Source: Candidatus Omnitrophota bacterium
GTDB lineage: Bacteria; Omnitrophota; Koll11; Gygaellales; Profunditerraquicolaceae
NCBI GenBank assembly: GCA_028717765.1
Contig: JAQUNE010000091.1
Span: 1-6,115, forward strand
DNA: 6,115 nt
Direction of reading: 5' to 3'
The notes beneath the pieces were generated by a model. It made no database searches and was not told the DNA's origin. It was given only the letters and a program-made list of their open reading frames with translations. Made by a program: the position numbers and the translations under genes. Below, piece after piece: positions 5,673 to 6,115 of the stretch (the first letter of the stretch is position 1; every line of letters starts with the position of its first letter).

Positions 5673-6115
5673 TCATTTCCACAATCCACGCTGGTTTTCC
5701 CGTGCTTCTTTATAAAGCTTAGCAAATAAATCTGCATATTTTACATTCGGCGCAATCGTCATTAAAGATGCAAACCCTTGCTTTACTATTTCGGCGTTGA
5801 CAAAGGTGCCGTCTTTTAAATATACGTAAGCAAGCAGCCGGTTATATTTATCATATTTTTCTACGTCAAATTCCAGGCTCACGGGCTTACCTTCAACCAG
5901 TTTCTTGGTAAACTCATATGATTGCTGGCCTAATTTCTTGATCGTACTGACATCCTGCTTAGTGCGTTCGCTGTCACGGTAAAGCTTTTCTGACTCGTGT
6001 AGCTCTGGCGTATCAATACCAATCAGCCGTACACGCTCGCCGTTTTCTAGAACCAAGGTATCTCCGTCAACCGCGCGCTTGACAATAATATTTGAATAAT
6101 CGTAAGCTCGGCCAA
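5673..6115 (-). CDS. Staphylococcal nuclease-like (SNase/TNase) protein, partial at the N-terminus
   Basis: Thermonuclease-type protein; 146 residues are visible and the gene continues past the right edge. The frame is open through 6113, reading GRAYDYSNIIVKRAVDGDTL into the known fold, so an internal TTG at 6056 should not be taken as the start. Numbering from the first full visible codon, the Ca2+/catalytic set of staphylococcal nuclease is present: D18 (VDGDT), R29 and D34/E37 (RLIGIDTPE), D88 and R92 (YDKYNRLLAYVYL). The family is a Ca2+-dependent phosphodiesterase cutting DNA and RNA. Between the DTPE motif and the FTKKLVEGK helix there is a charged, longer-than-Staphylococcus segment (about 38-60). 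A signal peptide or membrane anchor, common in the family, would lie outside the window. It ends 16 bp before aroC, so the two are probably co-transcribed; a functional link is not evident. Confidence 0.93.
   Translation of the reverse strand, partial: GRAYDYSNIIVKRAVDGDTLVLENGERVRLIGIDTPELHESEKLYRDSERTKQDVSTIKKLGQQSYEFTKKLVEGKPVSLEFDVEKYDKYNRLLAYVYLKDGTFVNAEIVKQGFASLMTIAPNVKYADLFAKLYKEARENQRGLWK

Noticed and set aside
5657..5737. Upstream extension of aroC to 5737
   Set aside because: It would overlap the nuclease gene, lacks similarity to the AroC N-terminus, and the ATG at 5656 has a good ribosome binding site and the canonical MLRYLTAGESHG start.
6054..6056. TTG as the start of the nuclease
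   Set aside because: The conserved VDGDT metal-binding motif lies upstream in the same frame, so the real start is beyond the window edge.

Overview
The window is a stretch of bacterial chromosome in which every supported gene lies on the minus strand, so the genes read from right to left. In transcription order they are: a staphylococcal-nuclease-type protein (cut by the right edge), chorismate synthase (aroC), a SpoVG-family RNA/DNA-binding protein, shikimate kinase (aroK), DprA, DNA topoisomerase I (topA), and the first ~45 residues of a XerC/XerD-type tyrosine recombinase (cut by the left edge). The order dprA-topA-xerC is a widely conserved bacterial block. Moderate base composition, Lys/Ile-rich proteins, SpoVG outside an obvious sporulation setting and palindromic intergenic repeats would suit an uncultured Gram-negative lineage such as Omnitrophota or another PVC-related group. 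That placement is inference: a Firmicute cannot be excluded from sequence alone.

There are two transcription units with a very compact border. Unit A is nuclease-aroC-spoVG (16 bp and 45 bp gaps, strong Shine-Dalgarno sites) and ends at a strong intrinsic terminator (stem arms 4272-4284 and 4292-4304). Unit B starts immediately afterwards: a near-consensus sigma-70 promoter (TTGACA, 17 bp, TAGAAT; 4238-4266) drives aroK-dprA-topA, which are coupled by overlaps (ATGA for aroK/dprA, 11 bp for dprA/topA). The terminator's T-rich tail runs directly into the -35 box of unit B. Two shikimate-pathway enzymes (AroC, AroK) therefore sit on either side of this border, while DprA, TopA, XerC and the nuclease are DNA-handling proteins.

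Between topA and xerC (140-588) there is no convincing gene. Instead there are two long imperfect palindromes, E1 (about 155-322) and E2 (about 397-569, extendable to 377-597), that share layout and partial sequence. They look like two diverged members of one repeat family. The outer arm of E2 reaches over the stop codon of topA. This pair is the least explained structure in the window.
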